Below, in pieces: positions 44,257 through 52,471 of a stretch of DNA of 64,000 nt. Origin of the DNA: SLLG01 sp964403935. GTDB taxonomy: Bacteria > Verrucomicrobiota > Verrucomicrobiia > Opitutales > Oceanipulchritudinaceae. The notes below the pieces were generated by a model. It saw only the letters and a program-made list of their open reading frames with translations. It made no database searches and was not told the origin of the DNA. Location of the stretch: contig CAYOIB010000006.1 in assembly GCA_964403935.1 (NCBI GenBank), forward strand, positions 7,247-71,246. The letters are read 5' to 3'. Position 1 is the first letter of the stretch. Every line of letters starts with the position of its first letter. The translations under genes were made by a program, and so were the position numbers.

Positions 44257-46575
44257 GTGTTGTTATCGGACTGTATGGGTGAAACGGCGTTAATCATTCA
44301 AGATTTGGCGATCATCTTGTTCCTGACGGCAATGGCAGGGTACCTCTGTCGCCGGATCGGCCTTTCTCCCATCATCGGGTACCTCATGGCTGGCATGCTG
44401 ATCGGTGGCCTGAATGAACTCGAAATTTACCAACGGGACACGCTGCGCATCCGAAGCCTGGCTGGGATCGGGATGGTCTTTGTCCTCTTTTCACTCGGCC
44501 TGAATCTGCGTTTGGACCGGCTGCGGCAGATGGGGGCGGGGCCCTTTATTGCCACGATCGTGACGGTGGTGGTGGTGTTCAATATCGTGCGGATCGCGGG
44601 CGGGCTTCTGGGGATGTCGATGGCGGAAAGTCTCTTTTTCGGGGGGATGCTTTCTGTTAGCAGTTCGGTCATCGTTGTGCGCGTGATCGCGGACGCCAGC
44701 TTGAGTCATCAGAGGGCGGGCCACCTCGGGCAATCGATGACGCTGATCGAGGATTTGATGGCCGTGGGCATTCTTACTTTGCTGGGATCGTATGCGAGGC
44801 TCGGGAGCGTCGATACGACTTTTGCCGAACTGGCAGCGGATCTGGCCATCCTGATTGCTTTTGTTGTTCTGCTTTTGGTTGCAGGCTTGCTCGTCATCCC
44901 GGTGTTGTTGCGGCGCTTTGCCCGGCGGGGGGCGGGAGAACTCGAAAGCACCCTGGTCGCCGGACTCCTCTTTGGCATGGCAGTTTTGACGCTTCGGGCG
45001 GGTTACCCCCTCGGCCTGGGGGCTTTCGTCCTCGGCATGATCGTGGCGGGATCTGTTCGGGGACAGGGGCTTACACGGTCGTTTTCGGGGCTGCGTGATG
45101 TCTTTACCGCGCTTTTCTTTGGCTGCGCGGGATTGCTGATTGACCTGCAGGATTTCCGCGGGGTGCTCCCATTGATTCTAGCCGGGACACTCCTCGTCCT
45201 GCTGCTTCGGCCCCTCGTTGCCTTTTCGTCTCTGGTCCTGGTGGGGGAGAAAGCTGTCGTGGCCTTCCGCACGGCTGTCTGCATCCTGCCGATTGGCGAG
45301 TTCTCATTCATGATCGCGTCACTCGGTCTCACGCACGGGATTTTGGTGAAGGAATACGCTGCCGCCATGGTGGGGATATCCATTTTAACGGGGATCCTCG
45401 GCTCGGTTCTGGCTTGGAACAGCGAGCGGATGGAAGGTTTGGCCCGCTTCAGAATCGTCGGTTTCCTGCAGACGCCACTCTTGGCTTATGAGCGTTTTTT
45501 TCGATCGATGCACTTGCGGGGGCGGGGGGCGATACTTTGGAAGCTTCTGCGGGTTCGGCTCGTGCAAATGAGCATTCATGTCGCCTGCACGACCGCCCTC
45601 ATCATTCTCGCTCATCCGCTCTACGAAGTTCTCCGGACCGAACTGGAGTTCTCGGCCGGACGCTTCCATTTTCTCCTCCCCGGTCTCTATACCACTGCGG
45701 TGGCTCTTCTCTGTCTGGGTCCGATTGTGGCCATTCTTCGGAATATCGATGCCATCAGTTTGATGCTGGCGCAGTTCGCTCTCGGGACATCGCGCCGGAA
45801 TTCGCGGTTGCAGGCCCTGCTGCAAAATGCCTTGAGGGGGCTGAGCACCTTTCTGCTCCTGATCTGGCTGCTTTCCTTTGTTCCTTTGGGAGCAGCACCG
45901 CCGGCGGTTGTCGGTCTTCTCGCGATCTTTGTTCTCTTCCTCGTCGTGGTCGGTTGGCGACGCTGGATCCGGTGGCATTCCCAACTTGAATACACCGTTC
46001 GCATGCGGGTCGATGCCTCCGAGGATAGCCGCCGACCGGATTGGGCATCCGTCAGCCAATCCTGGGACCTGGCCCTCGGAGACTGCGCCATACCCGATGG
46101 TTCCCCATTCGGCGGACGAACGTTGGAGGAGATCAGGCTGCGTCATCGGGCGGATGTCACCGTGGTCGGGATTGAACGAAACGGAATTCCAATTATCAAT
46201 ATTGAAGGGGGGACTCGGGTGTTTCCCGGAGATGTCCTGTTGCTTCTCGGAACGCGCAAACGTGTGGCGCAGGCGAGGCACCTCCTTGCCTCCTATGACG
46301 GCGTGGAATTTCCGTCAAAGTCCGACCTTCGTGACCAGGTCCTCGAGACCTTCGTCCTGCCCGCGAACAGCCCTCTGTGCGGGCGCACCCTTGGCAGCCT
46401 TGAGCTGATCCAGCGTTTTGGCGTGCAGATCGTGGCCATTCGTCGGGTCGGGCAGCAAATGTTGTCGCCCGGAGCCGATACGGAGTTGCACGCAGGAGAC
46501 GCTTGCCTGGTGCTCGGGACAACCGTCTCAATCGATGTTTTCGGGCAGAGGGCTCTCCCCGAAAACGGAGGGTGA
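44257..46575 (+). CDS. CPA2-family cation/proton antiporter with two TrkA-C domains
   Basis: The 772-residue protein has the KefB/NapA-type exchanger core (about residues 10-390, with GLSPIIGYLMAGMLIGGL and IEDLMAVGILTLLGS holding the conserved acid). A further set of four membrane helices (about 440-590) and two tandem RCK_C/TrkA-C ligand-binding domains (about 605-770) follow. The RCK_N nucleotide-binding domain normally between them is missing. It probably exchanges K+ or Na+ for protons under control of a small ligand. The GTG at 44257 has AGGAG 11 nt upstream; ATG 44275 is an alternative start. Confidence 0.85.
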   Translation: MLLSDCMGETALIIQDLAIILFLTAMAGYLCRRIGLSPIIGYLMAGMLIGGLNELEIYQRDTLRIRSLAGIGMVFVLFSLGLNLRLDRLRQMGAGPFIATIVTVVVVFNIVRIAGGLLGMSMAESLFFGGMLSVSSSVIVVRVIADASLSHQRAGHLGQSMTLIEDLMAVGILTLLGSYARLGSVDTTFAELAADLAILIAFVVLLLVAGLLVIPVLLRRFARRGAGELESTLVAGLLFGMAVLTLRAGYPLGLGAFVLGMIVAGSVRGQGLTRSFSGLRDVFTALFFGCAGLLIDLQDFRGVLPLILAGTLLVLLLRPLVAFSSLVLVGEKAVVAFRTAVCILPIGEFSFMIASLGLTHGILVKEYAAAMVGISILTGILGSVLAWNSERMEGLARFRIVGFLQTPLLAYERFFRSMHLRGRGAILWKLLRVRLVQMSIHVACTTALIILAHPLYEVLRTELEFSAGRFHFLLPGLYTTAVALLCLGPIVAILRNIDAISLMLAQFALGTSRRNSRLQALLQNALRGLSTFLLLIWLLSFVPLGAAPPAVVGLLAIFVLFLVVVGWRRWIRWHSQLEYTVRMRVDASEDSRRPDWASVSQSWDLALGDCAIPDGSPFGGRTLEEIRLRHRADVTVVGIERNGIPIINIEGGTRVFPGDVLLLLGTRKRVAQARHLLASYDGVEFPSKSDLRDQVLETFVLPANSPLCGRTLGSLELIQRFGVQIVAIRRVGQQMLSPGADTELHAGDACLVLGTTVSIDVFGQRALPENGG

Positions 46576-46615
46576 GGCCGGGTATTCCCAGGAGCTGCCG
46601 GGCCCTGGAAACGAA

Positions 46616-46639
46616 AAGAGCCGCCCGAGGGCGGCTCTT
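46616..46639. terminator. Bidirectional rho-independent terminator
   Basis: AAGAGCCGCCC and its exact complement GGGCGGCTCTT form an 11-bp stem with a GA centre between the convergent antiporter and superoxide dismutase genes. On the minus strand it is followed by TTTTCGTTT, which suits termination of the sod transcript best. Confidence 0.85.
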
Positions 46640-46661
46640 GAGAGATTAAACTCAAAAAACG

Positions 46662-47291
46662 TCAGCTGGTGGCCTTCTTGAAATTGGCTTCGACGGCCTT
46701 CCAATTGACGACGTTCCAGAACGCCTTGATGTAGTCGGGACGACGATTCTGGTAGTTGAGGTAGTAGGCGTGCTCCCAGACGTCCAAGCCGACGATGGGG
46801 GTGCCCCCGCCTCCGCCAAATTGTTCGCCCATGAGCGGGTTGTCCTGGTTTGCGGTGGAGCAGATGCTGAGCTTTCCACCTTTGACGCAGACCCAAGCCC
46901 AACCAGATCCAAAGCGGCCAGCGGCAGCGGCGGCGAAATCTTCCTTGAGCTTATCGAAGCCGCCCAGGTCCCGGTCAATCGCCGCGGCGAGATCGCCTCC
47001 GGGCGTCCCCCCACTATTCGGGCCGATGACCTTCCAGAAGAGGCTATGGTTGGCATGGCCGCCCCCGTTGTTGCGCACTGCGGTGCGGATGGACTCCGGC
47101 ACCGTTTCGAGCTTGCTAATCAGCTCGTTGATGCAATCCGGTGCCGAAACCCCGGCGTCCGAGAGGGCCTTGTTTACGTTTGTGACATACGTGTTGTGAT
47201 GCTTCGTATGATGGATTTCCATCGTCTTTGCATCGATGTGCGGCTCAAGCGCATCATACGCGTAGTCAAGGTCTGGTAATGTATAGGTCAT
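46662..47291 (-). CDS. sodA: Superoxide dismutase, Mn type
   Basis: The 209-residue protein is a complete Fe/Mn superoxide dismutase, converting superoxide to peroxide and oxygen. Metal ligands are H27 (MEIHHTKHH), H82 (NHSLFW), D170 and H174 (LDVWEHAYYLNY). The GGGHANHSLFW motif and the glutamine in STANQDNPL are those of manganese enzymes, but cambialistic use cannot be excluded from sequence. No signal peptide, so it is cytoplasmic. It is transcribed alone and ends at the terminator at 46616. Confidence 0.95.
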   Translation of the reverse strand: MTYTLPDLDYAYDALEPHIDAKTMEIHHTKHHNTYVTNVNKALSDAGVSAPDCINELISKLETVPESIRTAVRNNGGGHANHSLFWKVIGPNSGGTPGGDLAAAIDRDLGGFDKLKEDFAAAAAGRFGSGWAWVCVKGGKLSICSTANQDNPLMGEQFGGGGGTPIVGLDVWEHAYYLNYQNRRPDYIKAFWNVVNWKAVEANFKKATS

Positions 47292-47372
47292 AGATTTATC
47301 AGTTGGTGATTCGAACTCTTTAAACAGGAGCCCATTCTGATTCTTACTAGGCTAAGATTCTGTTGAGAGGCG

Positions 47373-47894
47373 TCAACCATCGCGACGTTTTAGGCCGAAC
47401 CAGGCCTGAAGAAGTTCCAGGCACTCTTCTTCCATCACGCCTGCGGTGATCTCGACCCGGTGGTTCAGGCGCGGGAGGAGGTGGAGCGCTGTGGCCCCGC
47501 CGAGGCAGCCCATTTTCGGGTCGCGCACACCGTAAACAACCCGCTGGAGTCGGGCCATGATGCCCGCGCCTGCGCACATCGGGCAGGGCTCCTTGGTCAC
47601 GTAGAGGACGGCTCCGTTCAGGCGCCAGTCGCCGATGACATTGGCTGCCTTGGTAATGGCCAGCATCTCGGCATGGGCCGAAGGGTCCCGCAAGGTATCG
47701 ACCTGGTTGTGCGCCCGGGCGATGATCTGACCACCGTAGGCGATGACGGCTCCCACGGGAACTTCATCGGCTTTCCAGGCTTCAATCGCTTCATTGTAGG
47801 CCCCCTGCATATAATAGCGGTCGTCGCGAACAAGCTCGGAGGGAAAACGCTTCTCAAAAGGGCAGGGGAGCGGCTGGCGGGGAACGGGTTCCAT
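47373..47894 (-). CDS. tadA: tRNA adenosine deaminase-type protein TadA
   Basis: The 173-residue protein has the cytidine/deoxycytidylate deaminase zinc site: SAHAEMLAI with the catalytic glutamate, and EPCPMCAGAGIMARLQRVVYG with the two cysteines. TadA deaminates the wobble adenosine of tRNA-Arg to inosine. The MLAI-TKAAN and DPKMGCLGG segments fit TadA. I prefer ATG 47894, with AAGGTG about 8 nt upstream, over the longer frame from 47933. Guanine deaminase-like members look similar, so the call is probable rather than certain. Confidence 0.85.
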   Translation of the reverse strand: MEPVPRQPLPCPFEKRFPSELVRDDRYYMQGAYNEAIEAWKADEVPVGAVIAYGGQIIARAHNQVDTLRDPSAHAEMLAITKAANVIGDWRLNGAVLYVTKEPCPMCAGAGIMARLQRVVYGVRDPKMGCLGGATALHLLPRLNHRVEITAGVMEEECLELLQAWFGLKRRDG

Positions 47895-47986
47895 AGTTCC
47901 ATTCACCTTCGGAAGAGGGCTTCGTTGAGGCAAGGCGGAAGGTTTTTGTTTGCCCGCAGCGGAGGCTGCATGAACATCAAGGTCTC

Positions 47987-48664
47987 ATGCTGGCCTCTGA
48001 ACTGTATCAACTTCCTGAATCGCTTCCTTTCTCGGATTTTTTCTCTCCAGAGGTCGCCCCGTGGGAATGGCTTCCAAAAATCCGCGAGGCTTTGGCCGCG
48101 TTTGACTACCCGGACTCTCTTCCTCCTTTGCCCCCGGGGGTGACGGTGCAAGGTCCTGTGTACATGCACCCATCGGTCAAGCTGCCGCCCTTCTGCTTCA
48201 TCAACGGACCCGCCTATATCGGAGAAGGGGTGGAAATCCGGCCGGGCGCATTTATTCGGGGAAATGTCATTGTCGGTCCGGGGTCACTCCTGGGGAATTC
48301 CTGCGAGTACAAGAACTGCCTGCTCATGGAGAATGTCGAGACCGCTCACTACAATTATGTGGGCGATTCCGTCCTTGGTAACAAGGCCCACCTGGGAGCA
48401 GGTGCAATCTGTGCCAATCTTCGCCTCGATCGCGGAAACGTCATTGTGCGCCTTCGAAACCAGCGTTTCGATACAGGTCTGAAGAAGGTTGGAGCTTTTA
48501 TCGGCGAGGCTGCCGAGGTTGGTTGCAACAGCGTTCTGCAGCCAGGTGCCATCCTCGGGAAGAAAGCCGCCGTCGTCTCCCTCGCGTTTCACGGGTTTCT
48601 CGACGCCGGCATGATTGCTGTCTGCGCCACCGCCCCTCGCATCCTCCCGCGCGCCCGGATCTAG
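47987..48664 (+). CDS. Left-handed beta-helix protein, GlmU C-domain-like
   Basis: The 225-residue protein has a short helical N-terminus (about 1-50). A hexapeptide-repeat beta helix (about 52-200) resembles the acetyltransferase half of GlmU, with FINGPAYIGEGVEIRPGAFI, NVIVGPGSLLGNSCEYKNCL and GNKAHLGAGAICANLRLDRG. The pyrophosphorylase half is absent. Similar short proteins occur in several phyla as predicted sugar-nucleotide acyltransferases. Activity is not established from the sequence. It is divergent from tadA. Confidence 0.75.
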   Translation: MLASELYQLPESLPFSDFFSPEVAPWEWLPKIREALAAFDYPDSLPPLPPGVTVQGPVYMHPSVKLPPFCFINGPAYIGEGVEIRPGAFIRGNVIVGPGSLLGNSCEYKNCLLMENVETAHYNYVGDSVLGNKAHLGAGAICANLRLDRGNVIVRLRNQRFDTGLKKVGAFIGEAAEVGCNSVLQPGAILGKKAAVVSLAFHGFLDAGMIAVCATAPRILPRARI

Positions 48665-48712
48665 CCCCAGCGGGGCGGCTGAGCTGCCAGCGCAGTTGTT
48701 AAGTCGGGCTGG

Positions 48713-49270
48713 TTAGGCGTCTGAACGCTGTTTGGCCGCCTTGGCTGCATGCGCCCGGGCGACGAGAACATATTTTTCGGCCCAGTGGCGCACACCCGCT
48801 TGCTCGGACTCGTTTAAAGGACGCACGACTTTTGCCGGTATTCCCATGACCAGGGAACCGGGCGGGATACGGGTGCCCTTGGTCACGAGGGCACCGGCAC
48901 CGATAATGGAACGGGCTCCGATGTGCGCCCCATCGAGGATTGTCGCACCCATGCCTATGAGACATTCATCCTCGATCGTACAGGCATGTATAATGGCCCG
49001 GTGCCCGATGGTGACATACTTGCCAATGTGCGCGCCGAGATCGTCAGCCAGGTGCACGATCGTGCCATCCTGGATATTAGAGCCTTCGCCAAGGGTTATG
49101 GCTTCGATATCCCCGCGGAGAACACAGTAGGGCCAGACTGAACTGTCCGGCCCGAGTGTGACATCTCCATCAACGTAAGCCGTCGGGGCCACATAAGCCG
49201 TGGGGTGGATATCAGGTTCGGCACTGAGGTGCCTCGCGAGACGTTCGTGTAAGGCCTTTTCCCAGGACAT
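48713..49270 (-). CDS. Gamma-class carbonic anhydrase family protein
   Basis: The 185-residue hexapeptide-repeat protein carries the three zinc histidines in the usual spacing: TIVHLADD, then IGHRAIIHACTIEDECLIGM. The opening SSVWPYCVLRGDIEAITLGE with the conserved Arg-Gly-Asp is also family-typical. Gamma carbonic anhydrase-like proteins (YrdA/PaaY group) may hydrate CO2 or act on CoA thioesters; many are untested. The C-terminal helix (about 150-185) is charged and Ala-rich. Confidence 0.88.
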   Translation of the reverse strand: MSWEKALHERLARHLSAEPDIHPTAYVAPTAYVDGDVTLGPDSSVWPYCVLRGDIEAITLGEGSNIQDGTIVHLADDLGAHIGKYVTIGHRAIIHACTIEDECLIGMGATILDGAHIGARSIIGAGALVTKGTRIPPGSLVMGIPAKVVRPLNESEQAGVRHWAEKYVLVARAHAAKAAKQRSDA

Positions 49271-49371
49271 GGTTTAGATGAAGCCCCGGTCCTGAAACAC
49301 GGCAACGGAATTCGTTGCATTGCCTCGGGATTTTGCTTCAACTCGGTATTCATTCAAACAGCGACCTTCCT

Positions 49372-49809
49372 ATGTTTTTGAAATCTTTCTTGCTTCGTTT
49401 TCTCCAAGTGGTTCTGGCTGTCAGCGCGGTCTACCTTCTTTTAATGGCAGGAACTCATCATCTGCAGTACGACAGCGAGGCCGCGTTGGTGTATGTTCTT
49501 TTCGCCGCTGGTCTCGGCTGTGGGGCCCTCATTTTCCACATGTTCATTCGCCAGTTTGACCCTGAGCTGACGCTTGAGGTGGGCCGATTGGTCTATCCAG
49601 CCGGAATGCTTGTCAGCATCGGGGGTGCTGTTCTTTCCTCCCAGTACGTGATCGCAGGTTTTCCGGACGTCAGTCGCGTCTACTATAGCTTTATTTTGGC
49701 TGCTTGCTTGTTGGTCGCGTTCTTTGTTTTTCGAATGTTCGATCTCAAGTGGCTGCGCTCATGGCGGGAAATCCATTTCCATCAGGCCCGGCGGGAGAAC
49801 AATGGCTGA
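49372..49809 (+). CDS. Small integral membrane protein, unknown
   Basis: The 145-residue protein has four predicted membrane helices, at about residues 7-27, 38-58, 75-98 and 106-124. A short basic C-terminal tail follows (LRSWREIHFHQARRENNG). I do not recognise the family and no conserved polar motif is obvious. ATG 49372 is chosen, as the upstream in-frame codons to 49315 encode nothing membrane-like. It is convergent with proS; the 150-bp gap after it has a GGGCG/CGCCC hairpin at 49820-49833 but no T-run. Confidence 0.7.
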   Translation: MFLKSFLLRFLQVVLAVSAVYLLLMAGTHHLQYDSEAALVYVLFAAGLGCGALIFHMFIRQFDPELTLEVGRLVYPAGMLVSIGGAVLSSQYVIAGFPDVSRVYYSFILAACLLVAFFVFRMFDLKWLRSWREIHFHQARRENNG

Positions 49810-49959
49810 GGATCCGCGTGGGGCGTGAACGCCCGAGGACGGTTGTTAAAGTATTAAGAGAGGTTGCTCCTGAGATGGTCCTGATCTCTCAATAACGATC
49901 GGCGGAGGCCGCGTGGCTGCGCCGCTCACCGCGACCTGACGTGTCGACGGCTATACTTC

Positions 49960-51462
49960 TTAGTAGGACTTCGCAAAGACGACGCGCTGTTTGCTGGGTT
50001 TTCCGGAGAAGAGGCAGATTCCGGGCTCGGGATTGTCGATAAAGGGAACGCAGCGGATGGTGACCTTGAGCTCGCTGAGAATAGGCTCGGCCAGGTCGGC
50101 GGCTTCGTCATTCCAGTGGGCCCAAGCGAAACCACCATTGGTCTCGGAGGCGAAGAAATCCTTGAATTCCGCGAGATCGTCAATGTTCCGGGAATTCTCA
50201 GCACGGAAGTCGAGCGCGCGCTGCAGGAGGTTCGCCTGGATGCCGTCAAGAAGGGCTGGCAACTGGCTGATAAAGTCTGCGCGTGGCATGGGTTTCTTTT
50301 CGCCGGTGTCGCGTCGGGCCATGAAGACGGCTTCTTTTTCGAGGTCGCGCGGGCCGATCTCGATTCGAACGGGAACCCCCTTTTTTACCCACTGCCACAT
50401 CTTGTCGCCACCGCGAAGGTCGCGCTTGTCGACTTGGACCTCGACGGGGCGCCCACACCAAATGATCTGTCTCAGTTCGTTGGCCAAGGCGTCGCAGGCG
50501 TCGAGAACAGCGGTACGGGTTTCTTCCTTCGGCGTCACCGGAAGAATGACAACATGGATTGGAGCGAGGCGCGGGGGCAGGACCAGGCCGTCGTCGTCAC
50601 TGTGGGTCATAATGAGGCCACCGACCAAGCGAGTGGACACGCCCCACGATGTGGTCCAGGCAAATTCCTGGTTGCCGGCGGCGGAAAGAAACTGAATACC
50701 GGAAGCCTTGGCGAAGTTCTGTCCGAGGAAATGGGAAGTGCCTGCCTGGAGGGCTTTGCGATCCTGCATCATCGCTTCGATGCAAAGCGTGGAAACGGCT
50801 CCGGGGAAGCGCTCATCGGCCGTCTTTTCGCCCTTGAGGACCGGCATCGCCATGTGATTTACCGCGAAGTCCTCGTAGACATCGAGCATGCGCCGGGTTT
50901 CTTCCCAGGCTTCCTCCTCGGTGGCGTGGGCGGTGTGGCCCTCCTGCCAGAGGAATTCGGTCGTGCGAAGAAAGAGCCGGGTGCGCATCTCCCAGCGAAC
51001 GACATTGGCCCACTGGTTGATGAGGATAGGCAGATCACGGTAGCTCTGAACCCACTTGGCATACATTTCGCCGATCACGGTCTCGGATGTCGGGCGCACA
51101 ATGAGAGGTTCCTCCAGGGGCGAGGCCGGATGAAGTTTACCGTCTTCGCCCAGTTCAAGCCGGGTGTGGGTGACAACTGCGCATTCCTTGGCAAATCCTT
51201 CGACGTGCTCAGCCTCCTTTTCGAGGTAGCTCTTTGGAATGAAGAGTGGGAAGTAGGCATTGACGTGGCCGGTGTCCTTGAACTTCCGGTCGAGGTCTTG
51301 CTGAATCCGTTCCCAGATGGCATAACCCCATGGCTTGATCACCATGCATCCGCGCACGGGTGAGTTTTCGGCAAGATCGGCGGCCTTCACCACCTGTTGG
51401 TACCATTCCGGATAATCTTCCGCCCGCGTGGGCGATATTGCTGTGCGCTGCTGTTTGGCCAT
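49960..51462 (-). CDS. proS: Prolyl-tRNA synthetase, archaeal/eukaryotic type
   Basis: The enzyme charges tRNA-Pro. The 500-residue protein has class II motif 2 (VVRWEMRTRLFLRTTEFLWQ), motif 3 region, and an anticodon-binding domain with LPVTPKEETRTAVLDACDAL. The insertion editing domain of the long bacterial ProRS is absent and the C-terminus has the zinc-domain-like tail ending KQRVVFAKSY. This is the short type common in archaea and eukaryotes and in scattered bacterial lineages. The start ATG at 51462 is well placed before TRAEDYPEWY. Confidence 0.93.
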   Translation of the reverse strand: MAKQQRTAISPTRAEDYPEWYQQVVKAADLAENSPVRGCMVIKPWGYAIWERIQQDLDRKFKDTGHVNAYFPLFIPKSYLEKEAEHVEGFAKECAVVTHTRLELGEDGKLHPASPLEEPLIVRPTSETVIGEMYAKWVQSYRDLPILINQWANVVRWEMRTRLFLRTTEFLWQEGHTAHATEEEAWEETRRMLDVYEDFAVNHMAMPVLKGEKTADERFPGAVSTLCIEAMMQDRKALQAGTSHFLGQNFAKASGIQFLSAAGNQEFAWTTSWGVSTRLVGGLIMTHSDDDGLVLPPRLAPIHVVILPVTPKEETRTAVLDACDALANELRQIIWCGRPVEVQVDKRDLRGGDKMWQWVKKGVPVRIEIGPRDLEKEAVFMARRDTGEKKPMPRADFISQLPALLDGIQANLLQRALDFRAENSRNIDDLAEFKDFFASETNGGFAWAHWNDEAADLAEPILSELKVTIRCVPFIDNPEPGICLFSGKPSKQRVVFAKSY

Positions 51463-51624
51463 AGATCGAGCTGAGACGTTCGTTCATTCCCCGCCTGATG
51501 GGCAATGCCAAAGTGGCCATGATGGAGCTCGCAAGGACCTTCAGGAATAAAGGCGTTTCAGGCACTGAAGGAATGGAAGCACGCTCCGCTTGCCCCGGAC
51601 TGCTTTCCCTGAACGATACCGGAC

Positions 51625-52287
51625 ATGATGAGGGTGAAGGAACGGGTGTATCGGCACATAATCTGGGATTGGAATGGCACCTTGCTGGATGACGCCTGGT
51701 TGTGCGTGGAAGTGATAAACCAGTTGCTGCGGGAGCGGGCGCTCCCGCCGGTATCGCTGGACAGCTATCGGGCGCAGTTTGATTTTCCGGTGATCCTCTA
51801 CTACGAGCGCATCGGATTGCCGACGGACCCGGAAGCGTTTTGCACCATCTCCCAGCAGTTCATCGATCGCTACCACGAGCGTTTCGAAGCATGTTCATTG
51901 CGGCCCGGCGTTTCGTCCACGCTGGAAGCGATCCATCGACAGGGGCGGCCGATGTCCATCCTGAGCGCCAGTCGGCAGGATTTTCTGGAGCGGGCGGTGC
52001 GGATGTTCGGGGTGGAGCCGTGGTTTGATTCGCTGAACGGAATCGATACCATCCACGCCACCGGAAAACTCGAACGGGGCCGGAAATGCATTGAGGCATT
52101 GGGTATTCCGCCGACCGATTGCCTGCTCGTGGGTGACACCGTTCATGATTTCGAGGTCGCCAGTACTCTTGGTCTCCAATGTATCCTCCTCGCAAACGGA
52201 CACCATGATGCCGCCCGGCTCCGTGCAACCGGCATGCCGGTTCTGGAATCGGTGAGTGATTTGGCTCAGGTGCTTCAGGTATCCTGA
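51625..52287 (+). CDS. HAD-family hydrolase (Gph/HAD_2-like)
   Basis: The 220-residue protein is a HAD phosphatase-like enzyme. Motif 1 reads IIWDWNGTLLDD, with the nucleophile D15 but asparagine at the +2 position that is normally Asp. Motif 2 is SILSAS, motif 3 a lysine in ATGKLERGRKCIE and motif 4 LLVGDTVHDFEVA. A helical cap lies between motifs 1 and 2. Phosphoglycolate phosphatase-like substrates are possible. Two successive ATG codons (51625 and 51628) could start it. Confidence 0.85.
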   Translation: MMRVKERVYRHIIWDWNGTLLDDAWLCVEVINQLLRERALPPVSLDSYRAQFDFPVILYYERIGLPTDPEAFCTISQQFIDRYHERFEACSLRPGVSSTLEAIHRQGRPMSILSASRQDFLERAVRMFGVEPWFDSLNGIDTIHATGKLERGRKCIEALGIPPTDCLLVGDTVHDFEVASTLGLQCILLANGHHDAARLRATGMPVLESVSDLAQVLQVS

Positions 52288-52408
52288 AATTGCAGGGGGA
52301 TCGTCCACCTGCGGAGAAGACAGGGTATTGCTTCGAGCGCTAATATGTTATGTCCTTGCTGTCTCCTTTGATCTGCGGAACGAATAAGTGAATGGAGCGC
52401 TGTTTACC

Positions 52409-52440
52409 TTGACATCCCTCCTGTGCCCAACACGTGTTGG
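52409..52440 (+). promoter_or_regulatory. Possible promoter with 14-bp palindromic operator before gnd
   Basis: A TTGACA box (52409-52414) is followed by a perfect palindrome, CCAACACGTGTTGG (52427-52440), ending 31 nt before the gnd ATG. The palindrome would overlap the -10 region, whose match is poor, so a bound regulator could repress gnd or help the polymerase. The regulator is unknown. Confidence 0.4.
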
Positions 52441-52471
52441 ATTTTTCTGATTGATCCATTTCTGACGATTC

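Noticed and set aside
50116..51363. A 415-codon plus-strand frame opposite proS
   Set aside because: It lies wholly antisense to a conserved synthetase and has no family pattern.
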